Source of the DNA: Acidiluteibacter sp963716125
Lineage (GTDB): Bacteria > Bacteroidota > Bacteroidia > Flavobacteriales_E > Vicingaceae
Assembly: GCA_963716125.1 (NCBI GenBank)
Contig: OY970294.1
Location: forward strand, 124,001-188,000
Length of the DNA stretch: 64,000 nucleotides
Direction: 5' to 3'
A model generated the notes under the pieces. It saw only the letters and a list, made by a program, of their open reading frames with translations, made no database searches and was not told the DNA's origin. The position numbers were made by a program, and so were the translations under genes. Positions 26,425-36,077 of the stretch are shown piece after piece. The first letter of the stretch is position 1. Each line of letters begins with the position of its first letter.

Positions 26425-27345
26425 ATGAAAAAACTTTTACTTTATATATTGATTTTGATTTCGTTGCCCATATTTGCGCAACAAGATCCTCAATACAATA
26501 TGTATATGTTTAATCCATTAGCTATTAATCCTGCTTATGCAGGAAGCAGAGATGCATTGTCTATTGCTGCTATTCATCGGTCACAATGGGTTGGTTTTGA
26601 GGGTGCTCCAACTACTCAAAACTTTGCAATCCACTCTCCTATCGCTAATAATAAAATGGGTGTGGGTTTACAAATATTAAATGATAAAATAGGACCCAAC
26701 AATACTTTAGCGATATCAGCTGATTATGCCTATAAAATTAGATTTGATAAAGGAAATTTAGCGTTAGGATTAAGAGGAAGCCTTTATAATTATCAGATAA
26801 ATTGGAGTGAAATTGAATATAAAGACAGCAGAGACAATGCGAATAAAAGTGGAAAAGAATCTTTTATGATTCCCTCCTTTGACTTTGGGATGTATTACAG
26901 CACTGCAAAATCATATATAGGAATTGAGGCTGCACACTTATCACAAGGACAAATTAATTTAAAAGGAAATACAGATATTATAAACAATACTTATCAGCAA
27001 GAAATGCAATTGACTTTAACAGCAGGTCATGCATTTAAAATCAATGATAATGTAGTTTTTAAGCCTTCCATACTATTTAGAACCAATCAATATGCTAATT
27101 TTTTATTAGATATCAATGCAAGCGTATTATTAAAAAATAAATTGTGGGTTGGAGCATCTTACAGGAAAAATTATGGTGTCGCAGCCATTTTTGAGTATTA
27201 TATTACGGAAGAATTTAGAGTAGGATATTCTTATGATTTCCCTTTGAATAAAATTGCTACATCTACCTCAGGGTCACATGAAATATTTTTAGGATTAGAT
27301 TTGAATATTTTTAAATCAACCATGATATCTCCTAGGTATTTTTAA
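26425..27345 (+). CDS. PorP/SprF family T9SS outer-membrane protein
   Basis: This 306-residue protein has a signal peptide (to FAQQ) and the diagnostic start QDPQYNMYMFNPLAINPAYAGSR, followed by a beta-barrel pattern. SprF-type proteins help secrete or anchor particular type-B substrates, usually the one encoded just upstream. Here that is the frameshifted gene whose stop codon touches this ATG with no gap. The PorE-like gene follows after 14 bases. Confidence 0.92.
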   Translation: MKKLLLYILILISLPIFAQQDPQYNMYMFNPLAINPAYAGSRDALSIAAIHRSQWVGFEGAPTTQNFAIHSPIANNKMGVGLQILNDKIGPNNTLAISADYAYKIRFDKGNLALGLRGSLYNYQINWSEIEYKDSRDNANKSGKESFMIPSFDFGMYYSTAKSYIGIEAAHLSQGQINLKGNTDIINNTYQQEMQLTLTAGHAFKINDNVVFKPSILFRTNQYANFLLDINASVLLKNKLWVGASYRKNYGVAAIFEYYITEEFRVGYSYDFPLNKIATSTSGSHEIFLGLDLNIFKSTMISPRYF

Positions 27346-27359
27346 TTTTTGAAGCAAAA

Positions 27360-30300
27360 ATGAATAGATTAAAAATAGATATTTTAAAATTTAAAAAGAC
27401 AAACTGTTTAAACAGAAAGTATTTAATACTTCTTTTATTCATTGGTTTGTCATTTACTTCTATTGCACAAGAAAAGAAAGCAGATAAACATTTTAGCCAA
27501 TTAGAATTTAAACAAGCTGCAGAAGCATACGAAAAAGCACTAAAGGACGATCAAAATAATAACTTCTTATTATATCGAACGGCGGAGAGTTATAGAAAAT
27601 TAGATAACTATTCAAAAGCAGAACAATATTATTCAAAAATTAGTTCTTTTGATGAACTGCCTTCTTCAGCGCATTTATATTACGGACAAATACTTAGAGT
27701 GGCTAATAAAACCACAGATGCTAAAAAGCAATTTCAATTATTTGCCAAAAAGAATCCAAAAAGTTTAATAGGTAAACTCGCTTTACAATCTATAGAGAAT
27801 GTACAAGAATGGAATAATCAAAGTCGTTCCTTTACCATAGATACTATTAGTGGTATTAACACTTCTTTTGCGGAGTTTTCTCCCGTTATGTTTAAAGACA
27901 ATTTGGTGTTTGTGAGCGATAGAGGAGTTGATTACAATGGGGCTAAAAAATTTAATTGGAATGAAAAGCCATTTTTATCTATTTATAAAGCGAGCAATGT
28001 AGGAGCCAATAAAAAATCGTTTGCAGATATTAAAGACTTTTCAAGTAGAATTAATACCATATATCATGATGGCCCAATAGCATTCAACGATGATCAAACA
28101 GAAGCATATTATACGCGAGTTTCTGATAATAGCAAAGGAAAATTATTCATTCATAAAATGAAAATTTATACCTCCAAATGGGATGGAAAAACTTGGATAG
28201 ATGAAGAATTATTGCCTTTTAATTCCGATGCTTACTCGGCAGGGCATCCATCTTGTTCGCAAGATGGTAAGCGTTTATTTTTTAGCTCGGATATGCCAGG
28301 AGGGTTTGGTGGAATGGATTTATATTATGTTGTGAAAGGAAATGGAAAATGGAGTAAACCTATCAACCTAGGCAAAGGAATTAATACTGCTGGAGATGAA
28401 GTATTTCCATACTTTTTAGAGGATAAGTTATACTTCTCCTCCAATGGTCTTTCAGGTTATGGAGGTTTTGATATTTTTGAAACCTATAACATTGATAGAA
28501 GTTGGACAAAACCAATGAATTTAAAATCCCCAATCAATTCATCTACGGATGATTTCGGAATTTATTTTATCAATGATAATGAAGGATATTTCTCTTCTAA
28601 CCGATACGGGGGAAAAGGTTTGGATGATATCTACTATTTCTATACCATATCTTCATTATATACTGATTCAGTTGCTATTAGTGGTATTTTTGAATATAAA
28701 AATCTGCCTCAAGATGGCGTTAAACTAAATCTTATAAACGAAGAGGGATTAGTAGTACAGGTAGTATATACAGATAAAGATGGATTTTTTAAATTTAACA
28801 AATTGCCTTCCGACAAGGATTATTTTGTCAAATTAGATGCCTTAGATGATACTAAATATCCTAATGCTAATATGTTTATCACTAATTCAAATGGAGATAA
28901 GTTAGCATTGATTAATAAATTAAAAGATGGCTCGTTTAAATTTAAAACGCTTGATTTAGAAAAAATTACTAATATGGGTTTGCTTTCTGAAGATGAAACA
29001 GTGATAGCCAACCTTAATATTGCCGGGCAAATATTTAAGAAATTACCAGGCGATTACACCAATGGCATGATGGTCTATTTAATTGACGATTCGGGTATTA
29101 TATTAGATTCTTCTTATGCAGATGAATTTGGAAAGTTTAACTTTAAAAATCTTCCACCTAATCAAGATTATATCGTTAAATTAAAAGAGGAAGATACTGA
29201 TATTAAATTCGCTATCATCAATAAAGATGGTCGAATAGTTGACTTTCCAAAGCTAAAAGGAGAAAATCAAGCGCTCATCAAAAAAGATGTATTAATAGAG
29301 CCGAAACTAATTAGAAATAGCGAATTAGATAAAGCATCTATTATTGGTTTGGTAGAAGTCTCCAAAAATAGAATTGAAAACATGAAAATTCATTTGCTTA
29401 ATATTTATGGTGATACAATCGCCACTACCTACAGCAGCGAAAAGGGTGAATTTCAATTTAACAAATTAGCTTTTGAAGAAAATTATATAGTACGTATCAG
29501 TGAAGATAATCCCGTAGGTTATAAAGATGCAAAACTATACGCCATCAATACTTTTGAAGAGAAATTATTCTTGATTGATCGATTAAAAGACCAAGATTTT
29601 GTTTTCAGAACACTTACATTCGACCAATACAGCACTGTGCAACTCTACACAGATATTGACGAACTTAATTATGTAAGTTTATATGGCAATGTATATGAAA
29701 ACAAACCAGGTGATTTACAAGAAAAAACTAAAATGATTATTTATGATGAAAAGGATAATATTAAAGGCACAACTACTTTAGTAGGAGATGGTTCTTTTGA
29801 ATTTCATAAATTACTGCCCAATGAAAAGTATAGTTTTAAATTGGTTAATCCAACCAATAAAACTTTATCGCTTGTATTACAGGACAGAGAAGGTAAAACC
29901 TTATTAAAAACCGATCAAAACGAAGCCAATACTTTTTCTTATCCAGTTTCAACCGCAATTTTAGCCACTTTTGAAAAAGATGAATATGAAGGGCAAAATA
30001 TTTCGAATTCTAAAAATATTTCAACAATTTTCGGTCAATTATACGATAAAAACTTAAACGACTACCGCAAAATTAGTCGAGTATATTTATTAGATGAAAA
30101 TGGAAATATAGTAGATGTAGTTTTCACCGATAAGTATGGTAGGTTTAATTTTAAAAAGCTAGATTTAGATGAAAACTATAGCTTTAGGCTGGACGAAAAA
30201 AGTGATGATTTAAATATGGCACTTTTTGATTTAGACTTTCAAGTAATTGCTAATGGAGCTAATATTGGTGATGGTATAATTTCATTTAATATGGAAGGAA

Positions 30301-30767
30301 TCAAAAAGGCCAAATTGGATGAAGAAAATGCCGAAAGTAGCACAACACAAACTCAATTTCTTAAAAATAATGTGGAAGAAATTGAAATTAAATTAGATCC
30401 TGATTTTAAAGGTTATTTGAATCAATATGTAGTTTATTATGATTTTGATAGTTACGAAATAGAAGATTCAGAGAAAAGACAATTGGATAATTTAGCTAAT
30501 AAATTATTGAGGCAATCAGATATAAAAATCAATATTATATCCTACACAGACCCTATTGGATCAGTAAAATACAACCAAAAACTATCAGTTAAGAGAAGTG
30601 AAGCTGTGGAAGAATATTTACTCAAAAAAGGAGTTAATAAAAATCAATTATCTATTGAAAATGGTAACGACAAAAATCAATTATTTGGGGTAAATAGTTC
30701 TGCTAGTTTAAGTGACATGGATAAAAATAGAATCAACAGAAGATCAGAATTTAAGATAAAGAACTAA
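27360..30767 (+). CDS. PorE-like OmpA-family protein with TPR, propeller and five regulatory-like repeats
   Basis: This 1135-residue envelope protein has a signal peptide ending TSIAQ, TPRs (about 35-150), and a PD40-type beta-propeller (about 165-430) with repeats such as GKRLFFSSDMPGGFGGMDLYY and NEGYFSSNRYGGKGLDDIYY. Five carboxypeptidase-regulatory-like repeats start near residues 440, 555, 661, 774 and 891, each ending in a (Y/D)GxFxFxKL core. The C-terminal OmpA domain (about 1020-1135) has YYDFDSYEI, YTDPIGSVKYNQKLSVKRSEAV and NRRSEF for peptidoglycan binding. PorE has this order with one regulatory domain, so the fivefold expansion is notable. It probably ties the T9SS to the cell wall. 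Confidence 0.85.
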   Translation: MNRLKIDILKFKKTNCLNRKYLILLLFIGLSFTSIAQEKKADKHFSQLEFKQAAEAYEKALKDDQNNNFLLYRTAESYRKLDNYSKAEQYYSKISSFDELPSSAHLYYGQILRVANKTTDAKKQFQLFAKKNPKSLIGKLALQSIENVQEWNNQSRSFTIDTISGINTSFAEFSPVMFKDNLVFVSDRGVDYNGAKKFNWNEKPFLSIYKASNVGANKKSFADIKDFSSRINTIYHDGPIAFNDDQTEAYYTRVSDNSKGKLFIHKMKIYTSKWDGKTWIDEELLPFNSDAYSAGHPSCSQDGKRLFFSSDMPGGFGGMDLYYVVKGNGKWSKPINLGKGINTAGDEVFPYFLEDKLYFSSNGLSGYGGFDIFETYNIDRSWTKPMNLKSPINSSTDDFGIYFINDNEGYFSSNRYGGKGLDDIYYFYTISSLYTDSVAISGIFEYKNLPQDGVKLNLINEEGLVVQVVYTDKDGFFKFNKLPSDKDYFVKLDALDDTKYPNANMFITNSNGDKLALINKLKDGSFKFKTLDLEKITNMGLLSEDETVIANLNIAGQIFKKLPGDYTNGMMVYLIDDSGIILDSSYADEFGKFNFKNLPPNQDYIVKLKEEDTDIKFAIINKDGRIVDFPKLKGENQALIKKDVLIEPKLIRNSELDKASIIGLVEVSKNRIENMKIHLLNIYGDTIATTYSSEKGEFQFNKLAFEENYIVRISEDNPVGYKDAKLYAINTFEEKLFLIDRLKDQDFVFRTLTFDQYSTVQLYTDIDELNYVSLYGNVYENKPGDLQEKTKMIIYDEKDNIKGTTTLVGDGSFEFHKLLPNEKYSFKLVNPTNKTLSLVLQDREGKTLLKTDQNEANTFSYPVSTAILATFEKDEYEGQNISNSKNISTIFGQLYDKNLNDYRKISRVYLLDENGNIVDVVFTDKYGRFNFKKLDLDENYSFRLDEKSDDLNMALFDLDFQVIANGANIGDGIISFNMEGIKKAKLDEENAESSTTQTQFLKNNVEEIEIKLDPDFKGYLNQYVVYYDFDSYEIEDSEKRQLDNLANKLLRQSDIKINIISYTDPIGSVKYNQKLSVKRSEAVEEYLLKKGVNKNQLSIENGNDKNQLFGVNSSASLSDMDKNRINRRSEFKIKN

Positions 30768-30777
30768 ACGTAATATT

Positions 30778-33700
30778 TTGGGTAAAATAAAGCATCTTTG
30801 GATAAACATTATGGCATGCTTTGCTGTACTTTTTATTTGCCATAATGTTTCAAGCCAAAATATTAAATTCCAACACATCACCACTTCCGATGGTTTAACT
30901 CAAAGTGGAGTTCGTGCTATTTATCAAGACCATACCGGTTATATGTGGTTTGGTACATTAAGTGGATTAAACCGTTACGATGCCTATTCTATTTCTAATT
31001 ATATTGATGATATCAATGATTCTAATACTATCGCCAATAATAGTATTCATCAAATTACACAAGACAAAGAAAACATAATTTGGATAAGTACAGATAAAGG
31101 GATTACATCTTATAATCCTATCAATGAAAAATTTACGAATTATGCCATTGATTCCGTTTTAAGCGAACTTCTACCAATTAATCAATTGATTTTAATAGAT
31201 AGCGCTACTATTTTAATGTCTACCACTAAAGATTTGGTAATATTTAATCCTATAACTAAGATTTTTAAGAATATCCCATTTAAAGAAATTGAAAGATCCA
31301 ATATTCTAGCATTAAAACATTTTGAAAATAAAATTTTTATATCTACTAAAGAAGGTCTTTACAATATTGTTTTTGAAAAAAATTCCATGAAGCTTCAAAG
31401 CTTAAATAGCTCCATCAACGAACCTATTTTAGGGTTTGAAGTTCATCTTAAAAAGTTATATGCTTTTTCCAAACAATCCATATATCTTTATAATTCAGCG
31501 CATCAATTGGAAGTTTTTAAAAGCTTAAAATCAAATTTAAATGAAATAAACGGCGTAATTTCTACCATACATTTTGACCATAGAGATGTACTTTGGATTG
31601 GCACACAAGTATCAGGATTGTATAGATACAACACAAACAATGGATTAATTGATAGGTTTACTCACTCATCTAACCTTTCTACCTCAATAAGTTCAAATAC
31701 CATCATGAGTATTACATCCGATCAAACTGGTATTTTATGGGTAGGTACGCGATTGGGAATAAATATTTTTGATAGTGAACGTCAAAATTTTAATCACTAT
31801 CAAACTATTGTTGGCAATGAAAAAATAGACAACAGTAAGGTTTGGTCAATATTTAGTGAAAATAACAACGAAGTTTGGATAGGTGGAGATAACGGTTTAT
31901 CAAAAATTCAAAAAAGAAATAATGCGATAGAAACCTATCGCCCAATTTTATATGGCAACCATGCTAATAATGGTATATATAGTATCAAAGCAGCTTTTAA
32001 TGGGTTTTGGGTAGGAACAGAAGAGGGATTACAACGATTTGACAGTATTCAAAAAAAGTTTATTCCTATTCCTCTTAGCGAAAGTGTCAATAAATCAAGA
32101 ACATATTGTATTAAAGTATTAAAGGATGGACGCGTATTTTCTGGCAACAGACAAGGACTATTAGAAGTTAAAAAAAATGGATCTATGTATTTACATAGAG
32201 ATTACTCCCCTTCTTTGAGTAATAAAAATAAAGCAAACATTTTTAGATGCGTGGCTGCTAACAATGATTCTCTCTTATGGTTTGGAACTGAAGAAGGAGT
32301 AGTGAGTTTTTCTCCTTATACCTATGAATTTAAAAATCGAATCCATCAAGATGCGTTTAATGATAATTTTATAACCTCTTTATGGCTAGACAAACAAGTT
32401 TTGTGGATTGGTACCCGCTCTGCAGGAGTTTATCAATACAATATTGAAAAAAAGAGTATTTCCAATATATCAGAAAAAAATGGATTAGCAAATAATGCTG
32501 TAAATGGATTATTAGAAGATGAAAATGCTAATTTATGGATAAGTACTAATAAAGGTCTGAGCCGTTATCAAATAGGTGATAAAATAATAAGTAATTTCAC
32601 TGAAAGTGATGGCTTGCAGAGCAATGAATTTAATTCGGGTGCTGTATTCAAATCAGCTAATAACGAGTTATACTTTGGAGGAATTAATGGATTTAATGTA
32701 TTTCTTCCTAACGAAATAGGCAAAAATAAGTATCCGCCGAAAATGGTATTTACTGCTTTTAACCTGTTCAACAAAAAGGTGCCCATTAGCAAAGATGGAA
32801 TTTTAACCAAAAGCATATCAGCTACCAATCAAATTGATATAGATTATGACGAAAAAGTAATTTCTTTTGAGTTTGCAGCATTGCACTATTCTAATCCTAA
32901 AAAAAACCAACATGCTTATAAATTAGAAGGCTTTGATAAAGATTGGGTAAATATTGGGAATACCAGAATAGCAACATACACCAATTTGAATGCGGGCAAA
33001 TACACGTTTAAGGTTAAAGGAAGTAATAGTGACAATGTATGGAGTGATCCTATCGAAATAAGTATTACCATTCACCCTCCATTTTGGGCAACATGGTGGT
33101 TTCGTATCATTTTTATCTTTGGAGTTTTAGGATTTATATTCTATAACTATCAGAATAGAATAAAAAGAATCAGACGACAAAAAAGGTTATTGGAATCTCA
33201 AGTAAAACAGCGAACAATTGAAATTATTAAACAAAAGGAAGAAGTAGAAATACAAAAAAAGCTTTTAGAAGAAGAGAAAGAAAAAACAGAGAAACTACTA
33301 TTAAATGTATTGCCAAAAGAAACCGCAGAAGAATTAAAAAATAGAGGAAGGGCGAAGGCTAGAAATTATACACAAGCAACAGTTATGTTTGCCGACTTTG
33401 AAGGTTTTACCCAATTGGCTGAAAATTACAAACCTCAAGATTTGGTAGCCCGATTGGATCGCTTTTTTATTAAATTTGATGAAATCACAGAAAAATTTGA
33501 TGTAGAAAAGATAAAAACAGTTGGTGATGCCTACTTATGTGCAGGCGGATTACCGATAAGAAACAAAAGTAACCCGATTGATACTGTATTGGCAGCCCTA
33601 CATTTTCAAAAAATTGTAGCAGATGAGCGAGAGCTGATGATTGCCGAAGGTAGAGAGCCTTGGAAGTTAAGGGTTGGAATCCACACTGGAGAATTGATTG

Positions 33701-34593
33701 CAGGAGTTGTAGGAATTAAACGATTTGCATACGATATATGGGGTGATACTGTAAATATAGCTAGTAGATTAGAGACTGCTTGTGAAACAGGTATGATAAA
33801 TATTTCAGGAGCTACATACGACGCTGTTGTCGAATTTTTTGAATGCGAATATAGAGGAAGGATTCCAGCTAAGAATAAAGGTGACATTGATATGTATTAT
33901 GTTCATCGAATTAAAGCAGAACTTTCCGAAAATGAAGACGGAATAAATCCAAATGAAGCCTTTGAACACTACGTTAATTTAAAGCTTTACAGTAATATCA
34001 ATTATAGAAATGCTGAAAAGTATATTATTAAGCGATTAAAAGAAGACCTACCAGAAGGATTAACTTATCATGGAATTCATCACACAAAGGATGTTTGTGA
34101 AAGTGTAGAACGTTTGGCGATTTGGGAAGGTATTAGAGGCGAAGATTTATATCTATTAAAGACAGCTGCCTTGTTTCACGATGCCGGCTTTGTAGAATCA
34201 TATGAAAGTAATGAACCTATTGGCGCAAAAATGTCAAAAGAAATGCTACCTGATTTTGGATATACAAAGGAGCAAATAAATAAGGTAATTCATTTAATAG
34301 AAGCTACAAAATGGCCACACAATCCAAAAACGCATTTGCAAAAATTAATGTGTGATGCTGATTTAGATTATTTAGGAAGACCAGACTTTTTTCAAAAAGC
34401 AAGTACTCTTAGAAAAGAATTGGAGCGGTTTGGCAAAATAAAAACTGAAAAAGATTGGGATGAATTGCAAGTTAAATTTTTAAGCGCTCACAAATTTTTT
34501 ACAAAATCTGCCATTTTAAGAAGAGCTCCAGAAAAAGAAAAACACCTTTCAGAACTTAAAAAAATACTAAGTAAACACGACGAAATAACTTAA
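30778..34593 (+). CDS. Propeller sensor fused to class III adenylate cyclase and HD domain
   Basis: The 1271-residue protein has a signal/anchor (1-27), about nine two-component-regulator propeller repeats of the form LWIGTxxGLxRY (about 35-640), a Y_Y_Y domain (HAYKLEGFDKDW to NLNAGKYTFKV), a membrane helix near 773-795 and a coiled coil (about 797-850). A class III cyclase follows. Its metal-binding aspartates are D873 and D917, the K913/D986 pair indicates ATP, and N993/R997 stabilise the transition state. The C-terminal HD domain carries YHGIHH (1097-1102), H1134-D1135 and D1193/D1195. The TTG start at 30778 supplies the basic n-region; ATG 30811 is the alternative. An extracellular signal controlling cAMP is inferred. 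No kinase module is present. Confidence 0.85.
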   Translation: MGKIKHLWINIMACFAVLFICHNVSSQNIKFQHITTSDGLTQSGVRAIYQDHTGYMWFGTLSGLNRYDAYSISNYIDDINDSNTIANNSIHQITQDKENIIWISTDKGITSYNPINEKFTNYAIDSVLSELLPINQLILIDSATILMSTTKDLVIFNPITKIFKNIPFKEIERSNILALKHFENKIFISTKEGLYNIVFEKNSMKLQSLNSSINEPILGFEVHLKKLYAFSKQSIYLYNSAHQLEVFKSLKSNLNEINGVISTIHFDHRDVLWIGTQVSGLYRYNTNNGLIDRFTHSSNLSTSISSNTIMSITSDQTGILWVGTRLGINIFDSERQNFNHYQTIVGNEKIDNSKVWSIFSENNNEVWIGGDNGLSKIQKRNNAIETYRPILYGNHANNGIYSIKAAFNGFWVGTEEGLQRFDSIQKKFIPIPLSESVNKSRTYCIKVLKDGRVFSGNRQGLLEVKKNGSMYLHRDYSPSLSNKNKANIFRCVAANNDSLLWFGTEEGVVSFSPYTYEFKNRIHQDAFNDNFITSLWLDKQVLWIGTRSAGVYQYNIEKKSISNISEKNGLANNAVNGLLEDENANLWISTNKGLSRYQIGDKIISNFTESDGLQSNEFNSGAVFKSANNELYFGGINGFNVFLPNEIGKNKYPPKMVFTAFNLFNKKVPISKDGILTKSISATNQIDIDYDEKVISFEFAALHYSNPKKNQHAYKLEGFDKDWVNIGNTRIATYTNLNAGKYTFKVKGSNSDNVWSDPIEISITIHPPFWATWWFRIIFIFGVLGFIFYNYQNRIKRIRRQKRLLESQVKQRTIEIIKQKEEVEIQKKLLEEEKEKTEKLLLNVLPKETAEELKNRGRAKARNYTQATVMFADFEGFTQLAENYKPQDLVARLDRFFIKFDEITEKFDVEKIKTVGDAYLCAGGLPIRNKSNPIDTVLAALHFQKIVADERELMIAEGREPWKLRVGIHTGELIAGVVGIKRFAYDIWGDTVNIASRLETACETGMINISGATYDAVVEFFECEYRGRIPAKNKGDIDMYYVHRIKAELSENEDGINPNEAFEHYVNLKLYSNINYRNAEKYIIKRLKEDLPEGLTYHGIHHTKDVCESVERLAIWEGIRGEDLYLLKTAALFHDAGFVESYESNEPIGAKMSKEMLPDFGYTKEQINKVIHLIEATKWPHNPKTHLQKLMCDADLDYLGRPDFFQKASTLRKELERFGKIKTEKDWDELQVKFLSAHKFFTKSAILRRAPEKEKHLSELKKILSKHDEIT

Positions 34594-34740
34594 AATACAG
34601 TTAAATTAAAAAAATGTTTCGAGGAATGTAATTTTTTACTAAATTAGTAGCTTGAAATTAATGCGATTTTATTTTGTTATTAAATAGAAACGTTTTATTA
34701 TTGCATATTGAAACCCAATCTTTATTTCAAAAGGTTAATT

Positions 34741-35535
34741 ATGAAAAAGAGTCTTATTATTAGTGTATTATGCCTTATTCTTACCGCACATGCTAGTGCT
34801 GGTATGCTTATTTTAGAAGGTAATTACCAAGGAAAAAACGTTTATGTTAAAAACTCATTTGGTGGAGCAGGAGTTGGTTTTTGCGTTTATGAAGTAACTG
34901 TAAACGGTAAAATCTCTACCGATGAAGTCAATTCTACTGACTTTGAAATCGATTTTAACAATTTTAACCTTAAAATGGGTGACCCAATTGTTGTTAATAT
35001 TAAGCATAAAGATGATTGCGATATTAAAGTTTTAAATCCAGATGTTTTAAAACCTAAATCGACGTTTAACACGAAAGATATTCGTTACACTGCAGATGGA
35101 AATTTAAAATGGACAGCCAGCAATGAAACTGGTGCTATTGATTACACAGTTGAGCAGTATAGATGGAATAAATGGGTAAAAGTTGGTGAAGTAAAAGGAA
35201 AAGGTACTCCAGGAGCTCACGAATATAGTTTTAAAATTCAACCTCATTCAGGTATCAATAAAGCAAGAGTGAAGCAAATAGATTTCACTGGGAAACCAAG
35301 ATATTCTCCAGCAGCTGAAGTTCAAAGTTCAGGTTCACCTATTTCTTTAGATGGTAAAACTAAATTTAAAGATGAAATAGCTTTTATGGGTGGCGAAACA
35401 CTTTATGAAATTTATGATATCTACGGAAACATCGTAAAAAGAGGATTTGGAGGCAAAGCAGACATATCTACTCTAAATAAGGGTAAATATTACTTAAGTT
35501 ACGATAACAAAACAGAAACTATTTCAATTAAATAA
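34741..35535 (+). CDS. Secreted protein with possible T9SS-like C-terminal domain
   Basis: Starting at the ATG at 34741 the protein has 264 residues with a clear signal peptide ending HASAG. The middle part (about 115-200) resembles a fibronectin-like fold, with LKWTASNETGAIDYTVEQYRWNKW and a VKQIDFTGKPRYSPA segment. The end (ETLYEIYDIYGNIVKRGFGGKADISTLNKGKYYLSY) looks like a short T9SS-type sorting domain. It stands alone between two spacers and is followed by a strong terminator. No specific role can be assigned. Confidence 0.65.
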   Translation: MKKSLIISVLCLILTAHASAGMLILEGNYQGKNVYVKNSFGGAGVGFCVYEVTVNGKISTDEVNSTDFEIDFNNFNLKMGDPIVVNIKHKDDCDIKVLNPDVLKPKSTFNTKDIRYTADGNLKWTASNETGAIDYTVEQYRWNKWVKVGEVKGKGTPGAHEYSFKIQPHSGINKARVKQIDFTGKPRYSPAAEVQSSGSPISLDGKTKFKDEIAFMGGETLYEIYDIYGNIVKRGFGGKADISTLNKGKYYLSYDNKTETISIK

Positions 35536-35554
35536 TTGATTTGCAAATTATAAC

Positions 35555-35589
35555 AAAAGCCTTCTCAGTAAAACTGAGAAGGCTTTTTT
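35555..35589 (+). terminator. Rho-independent terminator abutting the next gene
   Basis: A perfect stem (35555-35569 with 35573-35587), including A/T ends, has the loop AAA and continues in T residues to 35589. The stem core is GCCTTCTCAGT. It ends right at the ATG at 35590 and 12 bases before the probable mce start at 35602. Confidence 0.9.
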
Positions 35590-35601
35590 ATGGCGTATAA
35601 T

Positions 35602-36003
35602 ATGAGAAAAATAGAACACATAGGAATAGCAGTAAGTAGTATTGAAGAAAAAGCTAAACTCTACGAAACTTTGTTTAACACCAAAATTTATAAAACTGAA
35701 TCTGTAGAAAGTGAAGGAGTAAAAACTGCCTTTATGCGAATGGGACAAAGTAAAATTGAATTGTTAGAAGCAACCGATCCTTCTAGTCCTATCGCAAAAT
35801 TTATAGAAAAGAAAGGAGAAGGAATTCACCACATTGCATTTGATGTAGTTGATATTGATGCAGAAATTAATCGCTTAGAAAATGAAGGCTTTCAACTTAT
35901 TCATAAAGAAGCAAAGAAAGGTGCTGACAATAAATTAATCGCCTTTCTGCATCCCAAATCGAGTGGTGGAATGTTAGTTGAGCTTTGTCAAGAAAAAAGC
36001 TAG
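35602..36003 (+). CDS. mce: Methylmalonyl-CoA epimerase
   Basis: This enzyme interconverts (R)- and (S)-methylmalonyl-CoA between propionyl-CoA and succinyl-CoA metabolism. It belongs to the vicinal oxygen chelate fold. From the ATG at 35602 it has 133 residues beginning MRKIEHIGIAV, the family start; the ATG at 35590 adds four residues and overlaps the terminator tail. Metal ligands are visible as H6 (EHIGIA), a His in GIHHIAFDV and the late Glu in MLVELCQ. No methylmalonyl-CoA mutase gene lies nearby. Confidence 0.9.
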   Translation: MRKIEHIGIAVSSIEEKAKLYETLFNTKIYKTESVESEGVKTAFMRMGQSKIELLEATDPSSPIAKFIEKKGEGIHHIAFDVVDIDAEINRLENEGFQLIHKEAKKGADNKLIAFLHPKSSGGMLVELCQEKS

Positions 36004-36024
36004 TAACCTCTATAATAAAATAAG

Positions 36025-36042
36025 CCGAGGTTTTCACCTCGG
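36025..36042. terminator. Hairpin between convergent genes
   Basis: CCGAGGT (36025-36031) pairs with ACCTCGG (36036-36042) around TTTC, followed by a pyrimidine-rich but not pure T tract. It lies between the convergent mce and coiled-coil genes and could terminate either one. Confidence 0.6.
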
Positions 36043-36077
36043 GTTCTTCTTTGCAAATAACTTGAGTTCGATTATTC

